A DNA stretch of 26,325 nt from Pigoraptor chileana (Eukaryota; Opisthokonta; Filasterea), in assembly GCA_943704495.1 (NCBI GenBank), contig CALSCR010003363.1:1-26325 (forward strand), in the 5' to 3' direction. The notes below the pieces were generated by a model. That model saw only the letters and a program-made list of their open reading frames with translations. It was not told the origin of the DNA and made no database searches. Of the stretch, positions 9,013 through 18,967 are shown one piece after another (the first letter of the stretch is position 1; each line of letters opens with the position of its first letter). Position numbers and translations under genes: made by a program.

Positions 9013-12000
9013 ATGTCGGCCGAGGGGGCGAAAGGCCCGACTGCGGCCGTCCCGCGCCGAGCCTCGCCGGTGGACAAGGCCATGGGCTACGATATGCCTG
9101 CTGTCGACGCCTCTGCCACAAAGACCGATAAGTGCGTGCTCTGTGAGGCTCTGCGTGAAGAAAAAGTCAACGACAACTCATGCACCTACTTCTGTGGGCA
9201 CGGACCCAAACCAGCCAGAGCATTCCTCTCATGATACATATCGCCTTCGCACACCGCTGACACCCCATGATGCATTTGCTTGCTGTTGAATATCCCGATC
9301 CAATCAATGCAGGATACCAAACTTTTTGTCGAAGCAATTTCGCATTAATAAGAGCGTTGTGATTCCGCCGGCCATTTCGTCAGTTAAGCCTGAGGATGAG
9401 CTTATGGATCTCAAGCAAAAACTCACGCTCATGGGTAAGTACGCGCTGTACATGCCTTGCACTCCAAACAGTACAGTCGACGTTGCTATATCATGTAACG
9501 TGTTGATAGCACACAAACGCACACACACACGCACATATATACACACACTAACTTTTTATGTGGTACAATGTAATGTGTTCAGAGGGGGATCGCCGAGCCT
9601 ATTTTGAGACGGCTCAATGGACCATCAAGCTCAACAGCGAGCGGATCGCAGCGCTGAGGGAAGAGAATAAGGACATACGCACGCGACTGAAGAAAGTGCA
9701 GACGGGATCCAGCGATTCCATTTCGGACGGGTGAGTGGTTGCGAATGGGGCGATAAGTATTGATACGAGTCACAAGGATTACAATACCTAAACTTCTTCC
9801 ACGAAATGGTCTGTCTCACATGCAGTGCTCGCCGCAGTGCTGGAGACCGACTGGAGGCCTCGACCATCCACCACCGGAAGAAACTTGATCAAGTACACAC
9901 AGCAAACGAAGACAAAGAGGCCGAATTGGCACGCCTGCGCAGCGAATGGGCGGAGATTGAAAACGCCGTCGACCTTTCGGAGGAGCCGACCGACGTGCAG
10001 GTGAGATAATACGTTCATCAACTAGATATATTCGCACGCGGCGAGCACTGCGAGGGGCATGCTCACCCCACCTGAACGCCCCACCTGAACGGAGCCGTAA
10101 TATGTGTTGGGGTGAGGTGTTGGGGACTGGAGCGTAACCAGAGACAATGCACCGCTCGTACGGGTGTTGCATTGTTGGTGTCGGATGACACATGCGTGGC
10201 TGAGGGTTTGGGTTTTGGAATGTGCATCGGCGAGTCACTGACGTATTGTCCATATACCATCTATCTCTCGCACGCATTGCCCGTCAGCAATTGCGCGTTA
10301 TTGAAAACCGCCTGGAAAAGGCACTGCTGAAGTCGGAGGAAGCCACTACCATCACTGTGACGTACAAGAAGATCCTCCACGCGCTGCAGGAGGAGCGCCT
10401 GGCGTACGACCAGCGCATCTCAGGTGAGCAATGGGCTGTGGTTAGGGCTGGGATCAGGGTATGCAGCTGGTTTTGTGGGACGTAGCACCACATAACCTTG
10501 AGAGAGTGTGTTGTGGAGGAACACGATCAACCCCAACACAAACACTACTAATAACGCACACAACACACACAATAACACCACTAATTACACACAACATAAC
10601 ACCAACATGCACAACAAATAACAATAACACCACTGATTACACTCGCAACAAACAACAACAACACCACTAATTACACACAACACACACGACACGACAGACA
10701 ACACAAATACCACTAATTTCACACACAACACAAACAACAAGCAACAATAACACCACTAATTACACACAACACACACAGAACAAACAACAATAACACCATG
10801 AATAACACCGATACACGAAAAATAACTGCAGCCATTGAGTCGCAGCTGCGGCAAAAGCAGCGGGAATACGATGAGCTGAAGGCTATGGCGGAGGATGCAC
10901 TTCTGGCACGTGATGTGATGAAGACGGAGTTGCAGAAGGCGGAACAGGGCTTCTACGAGGAGAAGAAGTCGCGCGAGAAGGAGCTCAAGGACAAGCAGGA
11001 AGTCGTGCGCAAGAAGCTTGAAATGCGCGACAAATCGGACAAGAAGAAGGTGTGTTTGTATGGCTGCTGTGCACGTGCAAGCACACGCACGCAACACACC
11101 ATACCAGACACATATGTCAAGGCATGCTGCTCACACACGCGCCCACACACCGCTGACAATGCAGACACCGATGGTTGATATGATGGAGCAAGACGGAGGT
11201 GTAGACGCTGCCAAGCAGCCGATCGACGCTGAGCAAGTGCGCGCATCGGAGGAGGATCGTGACGGGCGGCTTGTGCAGTACGAGGAAGCCTTCCGCAAGA
11301 TCAAGGGTGCAGCTGGCGTGTTTGACATTAACGACGTCGTGCAGAAGTTCCAGGTGCGTGGGCGGCTGACCCAGTGTGTGGGGCTCTGTCGTTGGCGGGC
11401 GTGTATGTGTTGTGATCCGGTTGGTTACAGCATGAGGTGATTGATCCCGCAAAAACATCCAATCAACAGGCCTATAGTGCGTGATTATTAATGCGATGAG
11501 ATTTTTTTGTCAAACGTTTGCGTCACAGGCACAAAAGGAGACGCAAAATCATCTCGAGGAGCTGAAGGCGACGTACGAGCAGGAAATTCAGCGCCTCACT
11601 GAGCTCAAGGTGTGTTGCGCTTTCTCTAACACTACATGTGTCTCACAGCCTTACACCGATTCATTCCGCTGAAACGATGTGTGAGTCCTGTCACTGCTGA
11701 CATGCGCACGCCACACTGCCACAATGGGATGTTCCCTGCCGCACCAGGCCAAGACGCAGACCGAATACGAGGAGCTGAAGTTTAGCCGGGCGTCGCACAT
11801 TAGCCAGCGGCTGGTCGATGAGTTTGAGCAGCGCTTGGAGGATGCCGCACGCAAGTACGATGCGCGGCACGGCGAGTTCAACAGGGCGACAAACATTCTG
11901 ACGCAGGCGAAGACGGGCATCCAGCACATTGGCGACAAGCTGTCGAACTATATGACTGAGGTGGGTTGGGTTATCCCCGTGTGTGGAACTGCCTCTCTCT

Positions 12001-12828
12001 CTCTCTCTCTCACTTTCTCTCCCTCTCGCGCTCTCTCTCCCTCTCTGCCCATCCAGCCGCATATGTGCGCTTGCTGATGGACATTACTGAAACTGGCCAC
12101 TCGCCCAAAACACACACTCACATTCACGCTTCATCACCCATCCCCCCCTCCCTATGCAATCGCATGACCGCTACCACAGAACAACCGACGACTGCCCCCC
12201 ATGGCAGATGAGACGGTTGTGGACATTCTGAGTGCGTGCGATGGAAAGCTGACCAAACTGATTGCGTCGCTGGATCAGTTTGGCTTTGAGAAGGACAAGG
12301 TGGATCTGCCGCGTGAGTTTCCGCTGCCCAAAAACAACATCCGCATCAAGCTCCCGCAGAAGGACAACATCGAGGAAGTGCTCCTCAGCACGGGTGGGTG
12401 TCACATTCCTGTCATTCTTGTCATTCCTTTCACCTGTGGTACACGCTGTCTGTCGTTCATAGTCATGGTCGCTCCTGTCACCCGTAGCACCCATTGCATG
12501 TCGTCAATGGTCACTGCCAGTGCTGTCACTGCCGTGGGACCCTCTGTTCGAAACTGCCAATTGCTGCCTTGTCGATTTACGGTGGCGTCTGGCTGTCTGA
12601 TCGACTGTAGCACCCATATTTCAGTCTCGTTTTTGAATCATTTATCTTACACAACTTCTGTGTGGGTGTATATTGTGTTTGTTTATGTGTGCAGCTGCTG
12701 TTGACTTTGATGAGGAGGAAAGCGGGGACGATGACCTCCTTGACCGCGAGGGCATGAAGAAGCAAGCTAACAGCCTTGTGGAGCAGAAGCGCAAGAAGAA
12801 GAAGAGCAAGGGACGCAAGAAGATATAA
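9013..12828 (+). CDS. ODAD3: Outer dynein arm docking complex subunit 3 (CCDC151/ODA10) (11 exons, 582 aa)
   Basis: Exons 9013-9131, 9313-9434, 9583-9730, 9826-10000, 10288-10423, 10832-11049, 11165-11353, 11529-11609, 11748-11960, 12180-12393 and 12695-12828 join in phase (1749 nt). The product is almost entirely coiled coil. Family hallmarks are EGDRRAYFE at 81-89 followed by a QW, the IENRLEKA stretch, the DALLARD stretch, the YEELK block and an acidic DEEE patch at about 543 with a Lys-rich tail. Length is close to the human protein (595 aa). It helps dock the outer dynein arm on axonemal doublets, so the organism should build motile cilia. The acceptor of exon 10 is taken at 12179 (ccacag), because the next one (12206) breaks the frame. 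The start at 9013 is the first ATG in frame; the N-terminus before residue 40 is not conserved. Confidence 0.92.
9515..9550 (+). repeat. CA-rich microsatellite in ODAD3 intron 2
   Basis: An imperfect CA/GC/AT run (cacacacacacgcacatatatacacacac type) lies within the intron between 9434 and 9583. It is simple-sequence DNA with no visible function. Confidence 0.7.
10530..10800 (+). repeat. AC-rich tandem repeat in ODAD3 intron 5
   Basis: About five diverged copies of a unit built on caccactaattacacacaac separated by caacaa runs, starting near 10575, 10628, 10660, 10706 and 10748. It fills most of the 408-nt intron (10424-10831). The plus strand is nearly free of G. No coding potential. Confidence 0.75.
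11994..12058 (+). repeat. CT-rich microsatellite in ODAD3 intron 9
   Basis: A (CT)n and CCCTCT polypyrimidine run lies in the intron 11961-12179. It lies well before the chosen acceptor and is simple-sequence DNA. Confidence 0.75.
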
Positions 12829-13596
12829 GCGCCTGCGTGCACCGCCTTTCACACTCGTCGATTTGTTGCGTTTATAAAGTCTCTGCCTGCGCACATGTGC
12901 TCGCCCTTCGTTCCTCGCTCTGTCCGCGTGCGTCGCGCCTATCGCTTGCATTTTCACTTTCTTGTTCTGCATCATGCAGATCCATTTGCACTTTTTCGTG
13001 TCTTCAAAACTACTCGATCGAAAGTAAAACATGTTGTCAATGCTACGGATGCAGTGAATTATGTATAACAAAAACATAACCCTCACAACCCTACCCTTAG
13101 TGTGCGCCAAACGGATGAGTAGACCGGATTTTTACTCAGTCGGCGCACACAGTCTTAACTCATTGCAGAACGTAATCCACTAAGTAACCAATCCATAAGC
13201 AAATCCCCACACAAACACAAGACAACCGCATGCGAACAAAGTTTTCTGGAACGTGTTTTTGAAAGCCTACTCTCCTAATCGACCATCGGTGGCATACATG
13301 CAACCTGGCCTTGGCCTGTGAAAAATGGTAATTGTCTATACTGCAATCCTAATTCTTCCGTGGCAACAACAGATGTAGCCATAGCTTTCGTTTGTGGATC
13401 CCTCTATTTTGAGTATTAAACGCCTACTAATCTTCACGCACACTTTTCACGTGTCTGCACAACTCTGCACATTCAATTATTATTGTTATCGCTGCTTTCG
13501 GAACTTCGATCATCTTTTGACAACCTTGGATGCGACAACCTTCGTTTCGGCACACTGTCGTCTCAATGGCAGGCCATACCTATTAATGATATATCG
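12829..13596. other. Intergenic region after ODAD3, upstream of RABGGTB
   Basis: A stretch of 768 nt with no supported gene. It contains the ODAD3 3' UTR, a foldback at 13100-13150 (separate entry) and the presumed promoter of the next gene. A six-codon upstream ATG frame (13566-13586) precedes the RABGGTB start at 13597 and stops before it; whether it is in the transcript is unknown. Confidence 0.5.
13100..13150. repeat. Foldback with 9-bp outer and 6-bp inner arms
   Basis: GTGTGCGCC (13100-13108) pairs perfectly with GGCGCACAC (13142-13150). Inside it TGAGTA (13116-13121) pairs with TACTCA (13133-13138), leaving an 11-nt loop. The asymmetric internal loop is 7 nt on one side and 3 nt on the other. 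It could be an RNA hairpin in a 3' UTR, a small non-coding RNA or a degraded inverted-repeat element. Confidence 0.55.
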
Positions 13597-14610
13597 ATGC
13601 CGGCGGCCGATGTAGTGCACCCGTTCCTTGCAACCAAACACGTCGACTATCTCGGGTCGTTTCGCATCGGATCACGTGACTATGAGCAGGTGATGACGGC
13701 GCATCTTCGCATGAGCGGCATTTATTGGACAATAACGGCACTCGACGTCCTCAATTCGCTCGATAAACTCCCACGCGCTGACATTGTAGCTTTCGTACGC
13801 CTCTGCCAGCGACCGTCGGGCGGGTTTGCTGCGGGCCCCGGCCACGACGAGCATCTGCTATACACATTGAGCGCCGTCCAAATACTCTGCACATACAACG
13901 CAGTCAAGGAAGGGTGCGACGCAGACGCCGTTGTTGCATATGTGAAGTCGCTCCAGCAGGCAGATGGCTCGTTTGCGGGTGACCGTTCCGCCGCCGTTGA
14001 AATCGACTCGCGCTTTTCCTTCTGTGCACTGGCTTGCCTATCGCTTCTCGGCCGTCTCGACGATGTGGACATGGACGCCGCCGTGGCGTTTATAGTGCGC
14101 TGCCGCAACTTTGACGGTGGATTCGGTCGCATTCCCGGGTCTGAGTCGCACGCCGGGCAGGTCTTCTGCTGTGTGGGCGCCCTCGCCATTGCCGAATCGC
14201 TGCGACACATCGACTGCGACCAGCTTGGATGGTGGCTGTGTGAGCGGCAGCTGTCGTCCGGCGGACTCAACGGACGCCCCGAGAAGCTCCCGGATGTATG
14301 CTACTCGTGGTGGGTGCTGTCGGCGCTCGCGATCATCGACCGATTGCACTGGATTGACCAGTCCAAATTACGGTCGTTCATTTTGGCCGCGCAAGATGCG
14401 GCTGCGGGTGGTATCGCAGATAGGCCCGGCGATATCGCCGATCCATTCCACACGCTGTTTGGCACTGCTGGACTGTCGCTCATGGGCGAGGGGGGTCTGA
14501 AGAAGATCGACCCGGTGTACTGCCTGGCGGCGGAAGTCGTCGCCGCACATGCAAAGAAGCGCGAGAGGAAGCGTGCAAAATACTCGCAAGTGTGCGGAGA
14601 AAGTCAGTGA
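13597..14610 (+). CDS. RABGGTB: RAB geranylgeranyltransferase (type II) beta subunit, intronless, 337 aa
   Basis: The beta subunit pairs with an alpha subunit and Rab escort protein to attach geranylgeranyl groups to C-terminal cysteines of Rab GTPases in the cytosol. The ATG at 13597 gives a KHVDYL motif near residue 14, as in the family, and 337 aa against 331 in human. Prenyltransferase alpha-alpha repeats run throughout (GGF, GSF, DGGFGR, GGLNGR, GGIADRPGD). The zinc ligands are predicted as D233 and C235 (LPDVCYSWW) and H285 (DPFHTLFG). HAGQ-FCCVGALAI at 185-198 is diagnostic of the Rab enzyme rather than farnesyl- or GGTase-I beta. A short Lys/Arg-rich tail (318-337) exceeds the usual length. 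No intron is present, unlike most neighbours. Confidence 0.96.
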   Translation: MPAADVVHPFLATKHVDYLGSFRIGSRDYEQVMTAHLRMSGIYWTITALDVLNSLDKLPRADIVAFVRLCQRPSGGFAAGPGHDEHLLYTLSAVQILCTYNAVKEGCDADAVVAYVKSLQQADGSFAGDRSAAVEIDSRFSFCALACLSLLGRLDDVDMDAAVAFIVRCRNFDGGFGRIPGSESHAGQVFCCVGALAIAESLRHIDCDQLGWWLCERQLSSGGLNGRPEKLPDVCYSWWVLSALAIIDRLHWIDQSKLRSFILAAQDAAAGGIADRPGDIADPFHTLFGTAGLSLMGEGGLKKIDPVYCLAAEVVAAHAKKRERKRAKYSQVCGESQ

Positions 14611-15958
14611 GGCGGACGGCCCACTGTTATAGCATGGTCACTTGCAAGCCAAGGGCATGTGTCGGGGCAATTGCGACGACGACGTTTCCTGCGACTAAGC
14701 AGCTGCAGGCAGCCGCGCGGAATCCGAATCTGACCTGGAATATAACTATAGTGTACTATATATGCCGTCTTTCATATCTGTTGAGTGAAACAACATTTGT
14801 AAAAGAAGTCTCTCATATTAGTTGGCGACCGTGGCGAATAGTCAGTCACTGACGACTCAGTCGTGTGTACTGGAGACGAGACAGTGGCCAGGGTCATGGC
14901 TACCGCATCATTGTTTCAAGTAACTCATAAGAACACATATCCGAGAAGGCCAGTCAAGTGCCCGGCGCGGCACTGCAGCCGTCCACTCGGCGAGGCAGCC
15001 TATCCTGACCTCTGCTTTCTCGCCTTTAATTCTGTCTCTGGTTGTTGTCAGATTCTGTGCTCAATCATTCGCAAGACTCGACGTGGAGTTGAACTACAAT
15101 TGAGTACACCTAGACATTGACTTATCTGCCGACTTACATCACTGGTCGAGTGACAATGCCGGCCGATAGAAAAATCAATAAGCATAATACATGCAATCCG
15201 CTATATAGTTTTACTAATTATTAATCGTCACACACACTTAACTTAGCATATGCACTCTCGATTCAGTCTGTCAGTCACAACAGCTTCGGTTTCAGCAAAC
15301 AAGCTCAGTGCTAAGCTCAGTGCACGTTGACGCTGCCCTGCCACTGCATCGGGAGGGTCGGCCGTGAGGCCGGCCCGCGGGCGGCGTAGTCAGCCTAGAT
15401 GAGTCAATCATACATTTGCTGGACGGGCCTGTTGGTTTTCACTAACTGCATCAGTTGAGTCATTAGGCTCAATTAAGACAACCGAAGTCAACTTTGCATT
15501 AGTCTGATTAAGTTTGCGTCTCCACCGATGGAGTGCACGAGCCAAGCGTCCCTCAAGTCCGACAAACGAGTGGATGCCGCGTTCCACTTGCTATGGTCCG
15601 AGTCACATACAGCTCAGTTATTATGAACCACTTCGATTGGCACCATTATGGGACCGGTCAGTTTTACTTGGCAACTGAATTATTGGAATAATACAAATGT
15701 CAAGTCATCCATTTCATTTCATCATGACAATGCCGACGCAACACATGGACAGCACTACAGTTGCAAGGAAAAGTACCGGCCTCTTCCACATAAAATAGAC
15801 TATTGTAAGTGTGCGGGACATAATCGCTGAATGCTCAAGTTACACACACACATTAGGGGGCTTTACACCGGCGGGCATGATTTAAACAGCCGAAAGAGCG
15901 ATGCACGGCTAGCATGGTATTCCATCGTGGAATGTATCGACTGCTAAGACTGTCTGTC
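14611..15958. other. Long convergent intergenic region (1.35 kb)
   Basis: This lies between the stop codons of RABGGTB (plus) and the ADCK2-like gene (minus), where only 3' UTRs are expected. I find no frame with family similarity. It holds overlapping palindromes at 14841-14864, a 12-bp direct duplication (aagctcagtgc) at 15301-15323, and a GC-rich island with hairpin CGGCC-gtga-GGCCG at 15359-15372. Most of the rest is AT-rich. Confidence 0.5.
14841..14864. repeat. Two adjacent palindromes
   Basis: GTCAGT-C-ACTGAC occupies 14841-14853 and ACGACT-C-AGTCGT occupies 14852-14864, overlapping by two bases. Both are perfect 6-1-6 palindromes. They are suitable as dyad protein-binding sites; no function is known. 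Confidence 0.5.
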
Positions 15959-17965
15959 TCATGCATCGGGCGGTATTGTCATCATCATGTCCAGCGCAGT
16001 CAGGCGCGAAAAGAACCAGTTGAGTCCCTGCGTCGCCAGCGTCACAACGACGTTCTTGTCTATTCGCGCCAGAATGGGAATGGACGACGTCAGCAGGTCC
16101 AAGTTTGGATCGAGCGAGCGCCCAAGCCCCTCCAGCACCATGATGCCCAGGCCCAGCGACGAGAAGCCGCCCTCCATGCGCACGTGGTGCTGGGACACAA
16201 GCTCAAACACCCGCCCGAGTATGTCCCCAACCTTCATCTTCCCGAGTGTGAGTGTTTCGCGGCGCACACGCGACACGAGCGAGCCAATCTCCTCCTTGAA
16301 TCCATCCGCGTTGATGACCAGTGAGGGGTCCCCTGGCATGCGCTCGATCATCAGCTCGCCCGCCCGTTTGCCATCGCCGTACGCAATAGCCGAAAAAAGG
16401 TCCAGAAAGTTGTTCTTGTCGCGATCGCTCAGCTCCGTCACAATTCCTGCATCCAGGAAGATAAGACGCGCCTCCATCCCTCGCGGCATGTCTCGCGCCA
16501 CTGCCTCGTGAGCAACATCATGCGCATAGTCCATTGTGGCCCGTGCGATCGCCGTTTGTACAGCAGCCGCGGCGGCGGGGCAAGACCCATCGTCGCTGCG
16601 GACCGCCGTTGTGTCGCCTGCACGCTTGTTGAGACCGGATGAAGGCGTGGCGGGCGATGGCACCGACGCCGGCGCACCCTCCTTCTCGTAGCGGACAAGA
16701 ATGTTGCCTGGATGAAGGTCGGCGTGCACAAAATTGTGGAGCAGCATCATCTTCAAGAATGCCTGCAGGATGTGAGCGGCGAGGCGATTGCCAAGCGGCG
16801 TGCTCCCAAGGCGCACAAAGTCCTCCATCTGTATGCCGTCCTCAAATGTCTCCACGAGCACAGAGTCCGTGGATAGGTCGAGATAAGGCCGCGGGAAGGC
16901 AACCGTGCAGTCCCCTTCGAAATTTGCACGAAAGCGGGCGAGATTGCGCCCTTCGATGCGCATATCCAGCTGCGCCCACATGACGTCACCAAACTGCCGC
17001 GCCGCGTCGGTCGGTCCTAGCCACTTGAGATACGGCACATACTCTGCAACGCGCGCAGCAAGTGTGAAGATCTCAAGGTCGATGCATATGTTCGATCGCA
17101 CGCCGGGATGCAGCACTTTGAGGGCGACCTGGACGTCTTCTCCGTTGATGCGCATAATCGCCCTATGCACCTGCGCAATGCACCCAGAACCAATCGGCGT
17201 CTCGTCGATGTGAACGATGGCGTCACCGAGGCCGGCCTCGTCCAGGGCTTTCAGCGTATGCGTCACGCGGTGCGGGCGGGTGCCAGAGTGGAGCACCGAC
17301 AGCCGCTCACAAAACTCCTCCGAAAAGAGGTCCCTGCGCGTGCTCGCCCACTGACCCAGCTTGATAAAGAGCGGCCCGCAGCACTGAATCGCAAGCAGCA
17401 GCATACGCCACCACCGGTCCTTCCACGCGCTGCCCAGCCAGCACAGCGGATACAGCAGCATCACGGGCCCTAGCCGAAGAGAGATGCCGCAAGTGCGCGC
17501 AAAGAGACGGACGAGTGCGATTGCCCCGTGCACTGTCACATACGGCCGATTTGTGCCGTCGCGCGGGTCGCAGGGGACCTGGTGATGCACCCCCACTCTG
17601 CCAGTCGGCGTGATGGCACGCGGATCAGACACAACGCCAGGTTTTGACGACAGCGCCGACGCGCGCACATCACCGACTGCGGGAGCCACCACAAAGGCTG
17701 CGGCGGAAAACAGTGCTCGTGATGATCGCAGGGCTGGTGACGACACCGACCGCACAGATGTCACTGCAGATGCACGGCGCTTCAGAAAATAATGAGACAG
17801 GTCGATCCACGTGGACCGCAGTGGACCGCGCGACAGAGGCGAGGAGAGCGATGCATAGTGCCGGTCAATGGTGAGGATGCGCTTCGCAGGCACGTGCCGC
17901 AGCAGTTGCAGTGCGACGCCACACTGTCGCGCGCAGATGCGACCATGCGACGCGAATGGCAGCAT
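15959..17965 (-). CDS. ADCK2: ADCK2-like ABC1/UbiB-family atypical kinase, mitochondrial, intronless, 668 aa
   Basis: The start at 17965 is the only ATG in frame before the conserved part. It gives an N-terminus rich in Arg, Ser and Ala with almost no acidic residues (1-90), typical of a mitochondrial targeting leader. The ABC1 domain follows: KxGQ motif at 202-205 (FIKLGQWAS), PIGSGCIAQVH at 257-267 replacing the Ala-rich loop of COQ8, K283 in VALKV, the catalytic loop HADLHPGN at 414-421, and DAG at 505-507 in place of DFG. A loop of about 75 residues between the catalytic loop and DAG is low complexity and matches the long insertion seen in ADCK2 proteins. A hydrophobic stretch at about 165-200 precedes KxGQ. 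The family is linked to coenzyme Q and mitochondrial lipid metabolism; the substrate of this branch is unknown. There is no intron. It is transcribed towards RABGGTB. Confidence 0.9.
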   Translation of the reverse strand: MLPFASHGRICARQCGVALQLLRHVPAKRILTIDRHYASLSSPLSRGPLRSTWIDLSHYFLKRRASAVTSVRSVSSPALRSSRALFSAAAFVVAPAVGDVRASALSSKPGVVSDPRAITPTGRVGVHHQVPCDPRDGTNRPYVTVHGAIALVRLFARTCGISLRLGPVMLLYPLCWLGSAWKDRWWRMLLLAIQCCGPLFIKLGQWASTRRDLFSEEFCERLSVLHSGTRPHRVTHTLKALDEAGLGDAIVHIDETPIGSGCIAQVHRAIMRINGEDVQVALKVLHPGVRSNICIDLEIFTLAARVAEYVPYLKWLGPTDAARQFGDVMWAQLDMRIEGRNLARFRANFEGDCTVAFPRPYLDLSTDSVLVETFEDGIQMEDFVRLGSTPLGNRLAAHILQAFLKMMLLHNFVHADLHPGNILVRYEKEGAPASVPSPATPSSGLNKRAGDTTAVRSDDGSCPAAAAAVQTAIARATMDYAHDVAHEAVARDMPRGMEARLIFLDAGIVTELSDRDKNNFLDLFSAIAYGDGKRAGELMIERMPGDPSLVINADGFKEEIGSLVSRVRRETLTLGKMKVGDILGRVFELVSQHHVRMEGGFSSLGLGIMVLEGLGRSLDPNLDLLTSSIPILARIDKNVVVTLATQGLNWFFSRLTALDMMMTIPPDA

Positions 17966-18967
17966 TCGCCCAGTGAAACCGCCGCCACCGGCGCCGATTG
18001 TTGGTGTTGAATGGCCTAAATCGCTAAGGAATAAGTGCAGCAATACGGGAAAAAGGCATGTTATCGAACGGAGTAATATGAGAAAAAAGTGACAATGGCA
18101 ATTAATCGTGATGGTAAATTGGAATTGCGTGGCTCTAGCGTAGTCATAATGTTTGGAATGATTGGAGCATGCACACAATTCAAATGTGTGTGCCTTTTTT
18201 GCCGTATGTGCGTCAGTAGCGCGTGCAGACTGAATGTTGCTGTTGCCAGTAATGTGTTGCAGTGGCGGGGCGTCACATCTGTGACTCACGGTGACTGAAT
18301 CCCGCACACACCAGCCAATCGCATCACACAGCGAGCTCTCGCATATATATCCTCAGACGTCGATGAAGCCGTCCCTTGCCGTCGACAAGATCACTGCTGC
18401 CCACAGAGACTTCGCCCCAAGTGGATCGGCCTGTTCAAGTATGCGGCCGTCGTTCTCGGTTGTTGCGCGTGAATATATCATCCAGCCGAACGTCTCGTGC
18501 TTCCATGAGGGAATAGAATGACGAGCACGCACGTGTTGTGTGTATGAACGGCATACCTCGCAGTGGCCAGTCAGTGCCGCGGACTGTAACTACAGGTCAA
18601 GCAAGCCAGCCGTCCACGCTTACTTACTTGGCATCCTCATAGTCACTTATTCAGACATTCTACCGAGAATTCTAGTGCAAAATATGAAGGCAAATGGTAA
18701 GGCAGCCGTGCATTTATACGCAAAAACAGACGCGGCGCAACGCAAACGCGGGTGGCAGGAATGTGGAATAGTACTGAGGGATGACGACGAAACGCCATCC
18801 ATTGGCTTGGCAAGGGCTGTCAGTCGTCCATAGGCAGCCCAGTCAGAAATTGTGCTCAGCGGCGTCTCCATCGTGAACGAACCGAGAACACTGAAAGAGG
18901 GAGGCAATGGGCACTGACGCAGCTCCATCGACAGACGAGGACGAGTCACGTGCTGCGTAGTTGACAA
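17966..18967. other. Intergenic region between ADCK2-like gene and acylated-protein gene
   Basis: About 1 kb upstream of the ADCK2-like start and downstream of the next minus-strand gene. A CCAAT motif (18315) and an ATATATAT run (18343-18350) occur together and could be promoter parts. A 52-codon frame from ATG 18363 follows only 13 nt later and has no recognisable features, so I do not call it a gene. Nothing else supported. Confidence 0.45.

Noticed and set aside
10424-10831. Additional exon inside the AC-rich intron of ODAD3
   Set aside because: The flanking exons join in phase 1 and match the family without a gap; the intron is low-complexity repeat.
17966-18307. N-terminal extension of the ADCK2-like protein
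   Set aside because: The frame is open upstream of 17965 but has no ATG near the conserved part, and the targeting-leader composition begins at the chosen start.
18363-18521. 52-codon frame just after CCAAT and ATATATAT motifs
   Set aside because: The ATG is only 13 nt after the TATA-like run, too close for a normal transcript start, and the peptide has no domain, repeat or splice support.
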